53,866 bases of DNA from JBCCAG01 sp050330955 (lineage in GTDB: Bacteria; Cyanobacteriota; Cyanobacteriia; CAKZMO01), in NCBI GenBank assembly GCA_050330955.1, contig JBHJHJ010000037.1, forward strand, positions 1-53,866, in the 5' to 3' direction. Positions 42,139-50,461 of this stretch are shown here, one piece after another (the first letter of the stretch is position 1; each line of letters starts with the position of its first letter). Position numbers and translations under genes: made by a program. The notes under the pieces were generated by a model. It was not told where the DNA came from. It did not search any database and saw nothing but the letters and a program-made list of their open reading frames with translations.

Positions 42139-44103
42139 ATGACCCAAGCGATCGAATCCATCCTTCAAGAGCAGCGCCGCTTTCCCCCCAGCGCCGGCTT
42201 TTCCCAGCAGGCCTATATCAAAAGTCAGGCGGACTATGAAAAGCTGTACGAGGAAGCCAAAGCTGACCCCGCCGCCTTTTGGGCCAGACTGGCCAAAGAA
42301 GAGCTGCACTGGTTCGAGCCCTGGGACACGACCCTCGACTGGCAACCGCCCCACGCTAAATGGTTCGGCGGCGGCAAGCTTAACATTAGCTATAACTGTC
42401 TCGATCGCCACCTGCAGACTTGGCGTAAAAACAAAGCAGCTCTGATTTGGGAAGGGGAGCCTGGGGATTCGCGCACCCTCACCTATGCCCAGCTTCACCG
42501 GGAGGTGTGCCAATTTGCCAACGCCCTGAAGCAGCTCGGCGTGGGCAAGGGCGATGTGGTGGGTATCTACATGCCGATGATTCCTGAGGCGGCGATCGCC
42601 ATGCTGGCCTGTGCCCGCATCGGGGCGCCCCACACGGTGGTGTTTGGCGGCTTTAGCGCCGAGGCCCTACGCGATCGCCTCAACGATGGCAAAGCCAAGG
42701 TGGTGGTCACGGCAGACGGCGGCTTCCGTAAAGACAAAGCGGTGCCGCTGAAGGTGCAGGTAGACAAAGCCCTAGAGGGCGGCGCGGCCCCCACGGTTGA
42801 GCATGTGGTGGTGGTGCAGCGCACCAAAGAAGATATTGAAATGGTGGAAGGGCGTGACCAGTGGTGGCACGACCTGCAGCCCACCGTGAGCGCCGACTGC
42901 CCCGCCGAACCCATGGACAGCGAAGACATGCTGTTCATCCTCTACACCTCCGGCAGCACCGGCAAGCCTAAGGGCGTGGTCCACACCACAGGCGGCTACA
43001 ACCTCTACACCCACATGACCACCAAGTGGATCTTCGACCTCAAGGACGACGACGTCTACTGGTGCTCGGCAGACGTGGGCTGGATTACCGGCCACAGCTA
43101 CATCGTCTACGGGCCGCTGTCCAACGGGGCCACGGTGGTGATGTACGAAGGGGCCCCTCGCCCCTCCAACCCAGGCTGCAGCTGGGACATCATCGAAAAG
43201 TACGGCGTCACCATCCTCTACACTGCCCCCACCGCCATCCGCGCCTTTATCAAAATGGGGGATGAGCACCCCAACGCCCGCGACCTCTCTTCCCTAAGGC
43301 TGCTGGGCACCGTGGGTGAGCCCATCAACCCGGAAGCTTGGATGTGGTACCACCGGGTGATTGGCGGCGAGCGCTGCCCCATCGTGGATACCTGGTGGCA
43401 AACAGAAACCGGCGGCATCATGATTACGCCGCTGCCGGGGGCTATCCCCACTAAGCCCGGCTCCGCCACCCGCCCCTTCCCCGGCATCCTGGCGGATGTG
43501 GTGGATATGGAGGGTAACCCCATCGAAGGGGACGGCGGCTACCTGGTGGTGAAGCACCCCTGGCCCAGCATGCTGCGCACGGTGTACGGCGACGACGATC
43601 GCTTCCGCCGCACTTACTGGGAGCCCGTACCCCCCAAGGACGGCCAGCACTTCTACTTTGCTGGAGACGGCGCCCGCAAGGATGAAGACGGCTACTTTTG
43701 GGTGATGGGCCGGGTAGACGACGTGATCAACGTGTCGGGGCACCGCCTGGGCACCATGGAAATCGAGTCCGCTTTGGTGTCCCATCCGGCGGTGGCAGAG
43801 GCGGCGGTGGTGGGCCGCCCCGACGACCTCAAGGGGGAGGATATCTTTGCCTTTGTCACCCTGGAAGGCAGCGCTGAAGCGGGGGACGCCCTTAAGAAAA
43901 CGCTACGGGACCACGTTGCCCAGGAGATTGGCCCCATCGCTAAACCCGGCGATATTCGCTTCACTGACGCCCTACCCAAAACCCGCTCCGGCAAAATTAT
44001 GCGGCGGCTGCTGCGATCGCTAGCGGCAGGGCAAGAAGTAGCAGGAGACACCTCTACGCTAGAAGACCGCTCTGTGCTCGACCAGCTTCGTCAGGGTGAT
44101 TAG
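42139..44103 (+). CDS. acs: Acetyl-CoA synthetase (acetate--CoA ligase)
   Basis: A 654-residue enzyme that activates acetate with ATP to acetyl-AMP, then to acetyl-CoA. The phosphate loop YTSGSTGKPKGVVHTTGGY, the adenine-binding and hinge motifs YWCSADVGWITGHSY, GDGARKDEDGYFWVMGRVDDVINVSGHRLG and the C-terminal lysine in TRSGKIMRR, which is acetylated to switch off activity in many bacteria, are all present. Length matches the family (about 650). A Crp-type regulator starts 183 bp downstream on the same strand. Acs typically serves acetate recycling. Confidence 0.94.
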   Translation: MTQAIESILQEQRRFPPSAGFSQQAYIKSQADYEKLYEEAKADPAAFWARLAKEELHWFEPWDTTLDWQPPHAKWFGGGKLNISYNCLDRHLQTWRKNKAALIWEGEPGDSRTLTYAQLHREVCQFANALKQLGVGKGDVVGIYMPMIPEAAIAMLACARIGAPHTVVFGGFSAEALRDRLNDGKAKVVVTADGGFRKDKAVPLKVQVDKALEGGAAPTVEHVVVVQRTKEDIEMVEGRDQWWHDLQPTVSADCPAEPMDSEDMLFILYTSGSTGKPKGVVHTTGGYNLYTHMTTKWIFDLKDDDVYWCSADVGWITGHSYIVYGPLSNGATVVMYEGAPRPSNPGCSWDIIEKYGVTILYTAPTAIRAFIKMGDEHPNARDLSSLRLLGTVGEPINPEAWMWYHRVIGGERCPIVDTWWQTETGGIMITPLPGAIPTKPGSATRPFPGILADVVDMEGNPIEGDGGYLVVKHPWPSMLRTVYGDDDRFRRTYWEPVPPKDGQHFYFAGDGARKDEDGYFWVMGRVDDVINVSGHRLGTMEIESALVSHPAVAEAAVVGRPDDLKGEDIFAFVTLEGSAEAGDALKKTLRDHVAQEIGPIAKPGDIRFTDALPKTRSGKIMRRLLRSLAAGQEVAGDTSTLEDRSVLDQLRQGD

Positions 44104-44286
44104 ATTGCGGCAGCGACAGTTAGGCTATTCTTTGAAAGCAGACAGTCGCCGCTTTTCAAAACGGCGCAGTTCCCTTACGCTATACCGTATGATCGTTATA
44201 CTCGTTCTTCAGACTTCACATTCGGTGTTCAGCCCTGTATCGCGTTAGGCTATTAGTCGTCAACCTACACGTCGTGTATATTTTTC

Positions 44287-44970
44287 ATGCAGACTGAAGC
44301 ATTTAGCGAGCTTTTTCCCCTGTTTGGCTCTGCTAGTACAGAAACCTTGGAGTGGCTGCTCTCTATTGCAGTCGAGCATGACTACCCAGCTGATCGCGCT
44401 GTGTTGATGGAAGATGCTTGGGGCAACGCCGTCTATTTTATTGAGTCGGGATGGCTTAAGGTGCGTCGTCACTCGGGTGATGACGTGGCAGCGCTGGCCA
44501 TTTTAGGGCGGGGCGACTTCTTCGGTGAGATGGCCATTCTAGACGAGTCTCCTCGCTCAACCGACGTCATTGCCCTATCCTCGGTGAAGCTGCTGAGCGT
44601 CTCGGCGCAGCGGTTTATCCAGACCCTCTTTAAAGATTCGCAGCTCCACCACCGGCTGCTGCAGCTTATGGTCAAGCGGCTGCGCCAAACCAACGCCAGG
44701 TTCCAGCTTCGCCACCAGCCACCAGCCATTAAGCTGGCCAGCACGCTGATTCAGCTTGCGGAGCAGTACGGCCACCCCATGGAAGAGGGCACAAAGATGT
44801 TTAACGTGCCGCCCCAGGATCTGGCCGACGTTACGGACATTGGCCTTGAAGACACCCAGAAAATTTTAGACAAGCTGACCAATAAAGGCTGGATTAAGGT
44901 CGTTCCCGAGGAGCAAGCCCTGTATTTAACCAACAGCAAACAGCTCGCTCACCTGGCGGGACAGATTTAG
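44287..44970 (+). CDS. Crp/Fnr-family transcriptional regulator
   Basis: A 227-residue regulator with a cyclic-nucleotide-binding-type beta roll (residues about 15-120: AVYFIESGWLKVRRHSGDDVAALAILGRGDFFGEMAILDESPRSTDVIAL) and a C-terminal winged helix with MFNVPPQDLADVTDIGLEDTQKILDKLTNKGWIKV. It lacks the cysteines of Fnr iron-sulfur proteins. GEMAILDESPRS is the phosphate-binding-cassette position, so cAMP or a related ligand is possible. It follows acs; a target might be acs, but I saw no clear Crp or NtcA site. An imperfect repeat GTAT-N7-ATAC lies at 44187-44201 upstream. Confidence 0.87.
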   Translation: MQTEAFSELFPLFGSASTETLEWLLSIAVEHDYPADRAVLMEDAWGNAVYFIESGWLKVRRHSGDDVAALAILGRGDFFGEMAILDESPRSTDVIALSSVKLLSVSAQRFIQTLFKDSQLHHRLLQLMVKRLRQTNARFQLRHQPPAIKLASTLIQLAEQYGHPMEEGTKMFNVPPQDLADVTDIGLEDTQKILDKLTNKGWIKVVPEEQALYLTNSKQLAHLAGQI

Positions 44971-45128
44971 CATCTCTTCGGTCAACTGCCTAGCGGCGAC
45001 GATTCCAGGGCAGTAAAGAAGTATTGCTGGTTTCCAAACACATGCTTAAGACGACAGAGCGCTAAATCTTGACGTGGTAGTCTTGCAGGCAAGTCAGATA
45101 GTCTTCATTTCGCGCTTAGGAGAACGGC

Positions 45129-45614
45129 ATGATTCAGCAAACGCCTCCCCCGCCTTCTATTTCACCCCGTCAGATGACGCTGCTGCGTATCGTGGCCTAC
45201 ATGGCCTGGTCTGACGGCGGTTTGGCTGAAGAAGAAGCCGACGTGATGCTCGATCGGTTCAGCAAAATTTTTGCTGGGGACGATTCTCAAGCGGCGGAAC
45301 TACAGAAGGAGCTGCGGGCTTACCTGATGCAGAATATTCCCCTAGGGGAGCTTGTTCCCAAGCTGCAGTCCCACGAGGAGCGGACGCTGGTGCTCCGTCT
45401 CGGCTATGAGGTGATTCGGGCCAACACGCGATCGCCCGGTGAAGCGGCCATCAACGAGGAGGAAGCCGCGGCCTATCACCAGCTGAAGACGCTGCTCGGC
45501 CTGCCGGAGGAGGAAGTGCAGCAGATTCAAGCCGAGGTGGAAGCGGAAGGCCATCAGCCGAGCGAGATGGTGGGAACCCTGACCCGAGAGCTGCGCAACT
45601 ATTTTGACAGCTAG
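45129..45614 (+). CDS. TerB-like (tellurite-resistance-type) helical protein
   Basis: A 161-residue helical protein resembling the TerB family. Typical features are a conserved MTLLRIVAYMAWSDGGLAEEEADVMLDRF opening, where an aspartate/glycine pair and glutamates could bind metal, and a second helical repeat with SHEERTLVLRLGYEVI. Family members are found in stress and phage-defence settings; the role here is unknown. A ribosome binding site-like AGGAGA lies at 45118-45123. Its stop codon shares CTAG (45611-45614) with that of nadA on the other strand. Confidence 0.75.
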   Translation: MIQQTPPPPSISPRQMTLLRIVAYMAWSDGGLAEEEADVMLDRFSKIFAGDDSQAAELQKELRAYLMQNIPLGELVPKLQSHEERTLVLRLGYEVIRANTRSPGEAAINEEEAAAYHQLKTLLGLPEEEVQQIQAEVEAEGHQPSEMVGTLTRELRNYFDS

Positions 45615-46567
45615 CTCATCTCTAGCATCCGCTGAATCGGTCGGTGTGCCGCCGCTCGCGTGGACTCCGCCATGGTGATTTCTGGAGACTTGGCTTTCAT
45701 CGCCTGGTACAGCTTCTCTAGGGTATTGAGCCGCATATGGGGGCACTCGTTGCAGGCGCAGTTGCCCTGAGCTGGGGCTGGGATGAATTGCTTGCCGGGG
45801 GCCTGCTTATTCATCTGGTGAATGATGCCGGGCTCGGTGGCAACGATGAAGGCGGGAGCGGTGCTGTGCTGCACGTAGTTGAGCAATGCGGTGGTTGAGC
45901 CAATGTAGCTGGCGTGGCGCAGGACGGGGGGTTCGCACTCGGGGTGAGCAATCACCTCAGCCTGGGGATGCTCCACCTGAAGCTGAACGATGCGCTTCTC
46001 GGAGAACGTCTCGTGAACGATGCAGCTGCCTTCCCACAGCAGCAGCTCTCTCCCCGTCTGAGCCGCGACGTAGCGCCCCAGGTTGCGATCGGGGGCAAAG
46101 ATAATCGGCTGGTCTTCGGGAATCTGCTCAATAATTTTGACGGCGTTAGAGCTAGTGCAGATGATGTCGCTCATCGCCTTGATCTCTGCGGTGCAGTTGA
46201 TGTATGACACCACAATATGGTCCGGGTGCGCCGCCTTGAACCGGGCGAACTGAGCCGGGGGGCAGCTGTCGGCGAGGGAGCACCCAGCGTCGAGATCGGG
46301 CAACAGCACCAGCTTGTCGGGGTTGAGAATCTTGGCGGTCTCCGCCATGAAGTGGACCCCGGCAAACACGATGACTTCGGCGTCTGTGGCAGCAGCTTGG
46401 CGAGAGAGGCCCAGGGAGTCGCCGATGTAGTCGGCCACATCCTGAATGTCGCCCTCCTGGTAGTAGTGGGCCAAGATGACGGCGTTGAGCTCGCGCTTGA
46501 GGTTGGCGATCGCAGCGAAGAGATCTAGCGGTAGAGCGGTTGAGGGGCGTGGAGCGGTGGTAAACAC
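45611..46567 (-). CDS. nadA: Quinolinate synthase
   Basis: A 318-residue enzyme that condenses iminoaspartate with dihydroxyacetone phosphate to quinolinate in NAD synthesis. The iron-sulfur cysteines are visible in DAGCSLADSCPP, in HPECEPP and in GNCACNECPHM. ELNAVILAHYYQEGDIQD marks the N-terminus. Length fits the family (about 300-350). It is convergent with the TerB-like gene, sharing CTAG. A promoter and a likely operator are visible upstream (46613-46641), which supports NAD-responsive regulation. Confidence 0.93.
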   Translation of the reverse strand: MFTTAPRPSTALPLDLFAAIANLKRELNAVILAHYYQEGDIQDVADYIGDSLGLSRQAAATDAEVIVFAGVHFMAETAKILNPDKLVLLPDLDAGCSLADSCPPAQFARFKAAHPDHIVVSYINCTAEIKAMSDIICTSSNAVKIIEQIPEDQPIIFAPDRNLGRYVAAQTGRELLLWEGSCIVHETFSEKRIVQLQVEHPQAEVIAHPECEPPVLRHASYIGSTTALLNYVQHSTAPAFIVATEPGIIHQMNKQAPGKQFIPAPAQGNCACNECPHMRLNTLEKLYQAMKAKSPEITMAESTRAAAHRPIQRMLEMS

Positions 46568-46612
46568 GGCGTTAACCTGTGGCTATTGGGCGGAGCGAAA
46601 CGTTGTCTCCGA

Positions 46613-46641
46613 ATTATAGTAGTTTTTACTAAAACTGACAG
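46613..46641 (-). promoter_or_regulatory. nadA promoter with overlapping inverted repeat
   Basis: On the minus strand CTGTCA (46636-46641) is a -35-like box and TATAAT (46613-46618) a consensus -10, separated by 17 bp. It lies 46-74 bp before the nadA start. An inverted repeat TAGTA-GTTTT-TACTA (46617-46631) covers the edge of the -10 and part of the spacer, placed to act as a repressor site. NAD genes in cyanobacteria are known to be controlled by the repressor NrtR; whether this is an NrtR site was not confirmed. Confidence 0.6.
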
Positions 46642-46664
46642 GTGGTGATTTACATCGGCAAAAA

Positions 46665-46690
46665 AAGGGGCAGCGCCGCCGCTGCCCCTT
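46665..46690 (-). terminator. Intrinsic terminator of the 47-residue gene
   Basis: On the minus strand AAGGGGCAGC (46690-46681) and GCTGCCCCTT (46674-46665) form a 10-bp GC-rich stem with a 6-nt loop, followed directly by a T-run (TTTTTTG). This is a classic intrinsic terminator. It lies 32 bp past the stop of the small gene at 46723-46866 and before the nadA promoter, so it also insulates nadA. Confidence 0.85.
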
Positions 46691-46722
46691 CAAACTTCAA
46701 TCAAGCCGGTGATGAAACAATC

Positions 46723-46866
46723 TTATCCGCGGGTGCGTCGGATATGGTCCATAACCTGCTGCTTACGGTCTGGGTTAGACGGGTTAGGCGATCGCTTGAT
46801 GAAATCTCCTGAGCTGCGAGCAAGGTGCTCCATAATGCGCTTTTTACGGTCGTCTGCAGTTGCCAT
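46723..46866 (-). CDS. 47-residue protein with duplicated DRK-H-R motif
   Basis: ATG at 46866 opens a 47-residue, basic protein: MATADDRKKRIMEHLARSS near the start and DRKQQVMDHIRRTRG at the end. The two halves share D-R-K-x-x-(I/V)-M-x-H-(L/I)-x-R, about 26 residues apart, so the protein is an internal duplication, probably two helices. A clear intrinsic terminator (46665-46690) follows its stop. I do not know a family or function. The length is too short for most gene finders, and no strong ribosome binding site is visible upstream, but the motif repeat and terminator support a real gene. Confidence 0.68.
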   Translation of the reverse strand: MATADDRKKRIMEHLARSSGDFIKRSPNPSNPDRKQQVMDHIRRTRG

Positions 46867-47079
46867 AGAACGGTTTTAGAAATACTTTCAGAGCTAAGTT
46901 GGAGGACACGCACTGAGCCCAGAAAACAGGTTTTTCCAATGCGTATGCCTATTGTATCGTCTAACTTTACATAAATTAAGCTAGCGGATAGAGCAAACAT
47001 GATTGTAGTCATAGCTATCGTTTGGCGGTATTGCGCAAAATGAGGACGCGCCCACACACAGATGGTTTGTGCAATTATG

Positions 47080-47814
47080 TTGTCATCCTCACCACCAGCT
47101 CAACACAGCCTAGATCAGTCCAAGGCCAGGAACTCTGCTGACATATTAATTGTGACGCAATACGACGCTTTAGCTGAATATTTAGAACAGCATCTAAATC
47201 AGCATAGCTACACAATGTCGGCAGCAGCCAACCTACAGGAAGCGCTGCAGTGGCTTCAGCAGCGGCGCTCAGGCGTCATCTTGTTGGATTGGTTTGAGCA
47301 AGGGCACTCCAGTTTTACCCTGTGCAAACAAATTAGGTTGGCCAACCCTGAGGTTTATGTGGTTATGCTAATCCCCACCGCAGACTTAACTTGCCAACGG
47401 ATTAGCGCCCTAGACTCAGGGGCCGACGACTATTTGATCAAGCCCCTTTGGCTAGATGAACTAGATGCTAAGCTTCGCGTTTATCTCCGTCGCATTGGCG
47501 CTACGAAGCGCGATATTTATCGATTTGCCGACTTGACGTTAGATCGCTACACCCGTGAGGTCTATCGGGGTAACCACCTCATCCCCCTGACGGCGAAAGA
47601 GTTCGACCTACTCAAGTATCTGCTGCGCCACCAGCAGCAGGTGATGACGCGAGACCAAATTTTAGAGCACGTATGGGGCTACGACTTTGCAGGAGATTCT
47701 AATATCATCGAAGTCTACATCCGCTATCTCCGGTTGAAGCTCGAAGCCCATAATCCGACACGATTGATCCACACGGTGCGCTATGTCGGCTACGTTGTCC
47801 GTGAGCCTAGGTGA
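47080..47814 (+). CDS. OmpR/PhoB-family response regulator
   Basis: About 244 residues. The receiver has LLDWFEQGH, where the aspartate is the phospho-acceptor, and DDYLIKPL with the conserved lysine; the first acidic pair is weak (LIVTQYD), so phosphorylation may be unusual. The C-terminal winged helix has LTLDRYTREVYRG, LTAKEFDLLKYLLRH and SNIIEVYIRYLRLKLE with YVGYVVRE. No sensor kinase is adjacent. Starts at 47062 or 47080 are both possible; 47080 is preferred for a tighter N-terminus. A tandem repeat GTGAGCCTAG at 47801-47820 overlaps the stop codon. Confidence 0.87.
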   Translation: MSSSPPAQHSLDQSKARNSADILIVTQYDALAEYLEQHLNQHSYTMSAAANLQEALQWLQQRRSGVILLDWFEQGHSSFTLCKQIRLANPEVYVVMLIPTADLTCQRISALDSGADDYLIKPLWLDELDAKLRVYLRRIGATKRDIYRFADLTLDRYTREVYRGNHLIPLTAKEFDLLKYLLRHQQQVMTRDQILEHVWGYDFAGDSNIIEVYIRYLRLKLEAHNPTRLIHTVRYVGYVVREPR

Positions 47815-47851
47815 GCCTAGGTGAGCCCAAATGAGGCCCGATAAACCAGCT

Positions 47852-48505
47852 CTACAACAGCAGCGTGATCTGGCGCTTGGTGCGATGAATAAGGCCGTCG
47901 GCCTCTAAGCGGGACAAAATCCGGTAAAAGCCCTCTGGACTAATGTCTAACTCTTCTGCCACATCTTTAAGCGGTTTTTGAAATGTAATCGTCCGGCTAT
48001 CCCCCTTCAAGTCTTCGCAAATGCGCTCTCGGAGATACTCCAAGGTGCGTTCCCGGGCTGAGCGAATGGTGAGCAGGGCTAAACGCCGCTTCAGCATCAG
48101 CAGGAGCAGGTGGGACTGATGCAGTAGGGCCTTAGCCAAATCGGCGTTTTCAGCGACCCACGACATCACCTCATCTCTCGGGTACACCACAACATGGCTG
48201 TCTACTTCTACGCAGGCTTCGCACTCATGGGCGTCAAGGTAGAGATCCGTTTCTCCAAATAGCTCACCTGCAGCGACAGTCCGAAACGTGAACAGCCTAC
48301 CGTCTGGGGTGCATCGAGTCAGCTTTACACTACCTGCTTCTAGGTAATAAACCGCCTCAATGCGATCGCCACATTGATAGATGGTCTCCCCTTTAGACAA
48401 CAGCCGGACTCGGCGAACAGGGCGTGATGTTGCCGAACACTGGTTTTGAAAGGCGTGTTCAATCACGCTGCTCAAATCATGCTGAATGGACAGCGAATAG
48501 CCCAT
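47852..48505 (-). CDS. Crp/Fnr-family transcriptional regulator (second copy)
   Basis: A 217-residue regulator, clearly different from the one at 44287. The beta-roll (residues about 28-125) includes GDRIEAVYYLEAGSVKLTRCTPDGRLFTFRTVAAGELFGETDLYL. A C-terminal winged helix has LKDVAEELDISPEGFYRILSRLEADGLI. Three cysteines near 23, 45 and 65 are present but not in the standard Fnr cluster pattern. It is divergent from the SDR gene at 48786 (280 bp spacer), which it may regulate; no operator was identified. Confidence 0.87.
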   Translation of the reverse strand: MGYSLSIQHDLSSVIEHAFQNQCSATSRPVRRVRLLSKGETIYQCGDRIEAVYYLEAGSVKLTRCTPDGRLFTFRTVAAGELFGETDLYLDAHECEACVEVDSHVVVYPRDEVMSWVAENADLAKALLHQSHLLLLMLKRRLALLTIRSARERTLEYLRERICEDLKGDSRTITFQKPLKDVAEELDISPEGFYRILSRLEADGLIHRTKRQITLLL

Positions 48506-48785
48506 GTCTTACTCCTATATCGGTATATTCTCCACCGGGTATGGGTGGCATAGTCTATCTTTCAAGACCACCTTGAGCTGGAGGTGACGGCCACATGAGA
48601 GCGCGGTAAGAAGTCTGTTGTAAGGAACACATCTTGTCTGAACACTTCCTGAGTGCGGCTGGGACCTGTTTGGGATTCATTATGACGACGCGGTTTAATA
48701 TGTCGTGCGCCCAACAGCCCAATCCGCTCCAATGGTCGACACTATCTATGGCGTTAAACCTCAGCCCAAACCTAAGGAGAACTCG

Positions 48786-49568
48786 ATGAAACTAGCTGGT
48801 AAAGTCGCCCTCGTTACAGGCAGTAGTCAAGGCATCGGTAAGGCGATCGCCATTCGGTTGGCTAAAGAAGGTGCAGACGTAGTGATCAATTACCGCTCTC
48901 ACCCTGAGGGTGCCGAAGCTACGGTCAAAGAAGTGGAGGCGGCAGGCGGAAAATGTCACCCAGTGGAGGGCTTCAGCATTCAAGCCGATTTGAGCATGGT
49001 GGAGAACGTCAGGCGCCTGGTCAAAGAGAGCATTGACCACTTCAGCAAGCTGGATATTTTGGTCAATAATGCTGGGATTGAGAAGCACGCACCATTCTGG
49101 GAGGTGACCGAGGCCGACTACGACAAGGTGATGGATGTCAACCTTAAGGGCGTTTTCTTTGCCACCCAAGCCATGGTGAAACATCTAATGGAGACCGACC
49201 GACCGGGTCGGATCATCAACATCAGCTCGGTCCATGAGGACCTGCCCTTCCCCAACTTCGCGGCGTACTGCTGTAGCAAGGGTGGGGTAAAGATGCTCAC
49301 CCGCAACCTAGCGGTGGAGCTGGGGGCTCGCGGCATCACCATCAACAACGTGGCTCCCGGTGCGATCGAAACGCCAATCAACACCGAGCTGCTGAACAAC
49401 CCAGAGAAGCTAAATGCGCTGCTAAAGAATATTCCTCTGGGGCGGTTGGGTCAGCCTGACGATGTCTCTGGGCTGGTAGCGTTCTTGGCCTCAGACGAAG
49501 CGGCCTATGTCACTGGAACGACTTTCTTTGCGGATGGAGGCCTAACCTGGAACTACCAGGAGCAGTAG
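48786..49568 (+). CDS. Short-chain dehydrogenase, glucose 1-dehydrogenase type
   Basis: A 260-residue classical SDR. The coenzyme motif TGSSQGIGK lies at residues 13-21, the NNAG motif near 95, the catalytic serine in ISSVHED, and the pair Y-x-x-x-K in YCCSKGG. The C-terminal TGTTFFADGG is characteristic of glucose 1-dehydrogenases and 3-oxoacyl reductases. The start ATG at 48786 has AAGGAGA 5 nt upstream; a longer frame to 48705 is less likely. It is near a Crp regulator and stress proteins, in keeping with the stress-related inventory here, but its substrate is unproven. Confidence 0.88.
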   Translation: MKLAGKVALVTGSSQGIGKAIAIRLAKEGADVVINYRSHPEGAEATVKEVEAAGGKCHPVEGFSIQADLSMVENVRRLVKESIDHFSKLDILVNNAGIEKHAPFWEVTEADYDKVMDVNLKGVFFATQAMVKHLMETDRPGRIINISSVHEDLPFPNFAAYCCSKGGVKMLTRNLAVELGARGITINNVAPGAIETPINTELLNNPEKLNALLKNIPLGRLGQPDDVSGLVAFLASDEAAYVTGTTFFADGGLTWNYQEQ

Positions 49569-49627
49569 GCCGTACTGCTCGCCCAGCGACAGAGACGCCT
49601 TTACTGCTAAGGCAAAACGAACCAGCT

Positions 49628-50461
49628 CTACTTAGAAGCGGGCTTGTCGCTGACTAGGTTGGTCAATGATGCTAATAGCTCGCGCAGCCGCTGCTTAATC
49701 TGCCGCTCCCGCTGAGCCGCGGCCCGTCCGGCGTCGCTCATCTTCTGCTCAAAATCAGCCTGCTGCTGCACTAAATAATCGTCAGCACGAATGTCGCGCT
49801 CTCGAGCAGCGTGGTCAGCTTCAATCTGCGTGCCTTGATGGTAGGCGCGGTCGTACCAAGCTTTGGCCTTATCCAGGTAGCGCTTAATGTTGTCGTAGTT
49901 CATGCCGTCCTCTGCACTCCCCTCAGCGTTAAGATTAGCCCGCAAAACTTCCAGCTGTGCCCGGAGCTGCGCATAGCGCTTGCGCAGCAGCGATGCTTCG
50001 GGGCTGTTGCGCACGGCTTCGACAGCTTGGGTCACAGCGGTATTGATATCGGAAGATTCCGCTTGAGCAGCCTCCTGGATGTCGGACAAGACGATGTTCA
50101 CATCCTCTTCTATTTGAGATTCTTCAGCATCGATTTTGGACTGCAGCTCGTCCACCTGCCCCTCGATTTGGGCGATCGCTGTCCGCCGGGCATCGCTGAC
50201 CCCCTCCACCGCACCTTCAATAGAGGCCTGGACCTCCTCCTTGGCGCCAGCTCCCTGGTCTTTTACGGCATCAACGGCTGTACTGATGGCGTCTTTAACG
50301 ATTAGTCGCAGCTCCCCGGTACCTTCTTTGAGTTCACCTACAGCCTGAGAGACCGCCTCTCGAAGAATATCTCGAATGCGCTCAGCTCGCAGCTTTCCCT
50401 CCGTTTTTGCCTTGTCGAGGTCAGCCTGAATCTGGGTCTTCATGTTAGTGTTGTCCGCCAT
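49628..50461 (-). CDS. Helical, alanine/glutamate-rich protein of unknown function
   Basis: A 277-residue, soluble, almost fully helical protein without membrane segments. It is rich in A, E, D, K and Q with long coiled-coil or amphipathic stretches, for example RDILREAVSQAVGELKEG and IEEDVNIVLSDIQEA. Such proteins resemble cyanobacterial stress and LEA-like proteins; I do not recognise a family with confidence. It lies after an SDR gene (convergent) and before csbD on the same strand, with a 373-bp spacer. Genes of this type are sometimes misnamed histidine kinase, but no kinase motif is visible. Confidence 0.65.
   Translation of the reverse strand: MADNTNMKTQIQADLDKAKTEGKLRAERIRDILREAVSQAVGELKEGTGELRLIVKDAISTAVDAVKDQGAGAKEEVQASIEGAVEGVSDARRTAIAQIEGQVDELQSKIDAEESQIEEDVNIVLSDIQEAAQAESSDINTAVTQAVEAVRNSPEASLLRKRYAQLRAQLEVLRANLNAEGSAEDGMNYDNIKRYLDKAKAWYDRAYHQGTQIEADHAARERDIRADDYLVQQQADFEQKMSDAGRAAAQRERQIKQRLRELLASLTNLVSDKPASK

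Noticed and set aside
44187..44201. NtcA site GTA-N8-TAC before the first Crp gene
   Set aside because: The spacing is nine bases, not eight, and the site is an imperfect repeat; it is kept only as a weak note.
46701..47057. 118-codon open frame on the minus strand
   Set aside because: It lies out of frame with the 47-residue gene that has a duplicated motif and a terminator; its translation shows no domain.
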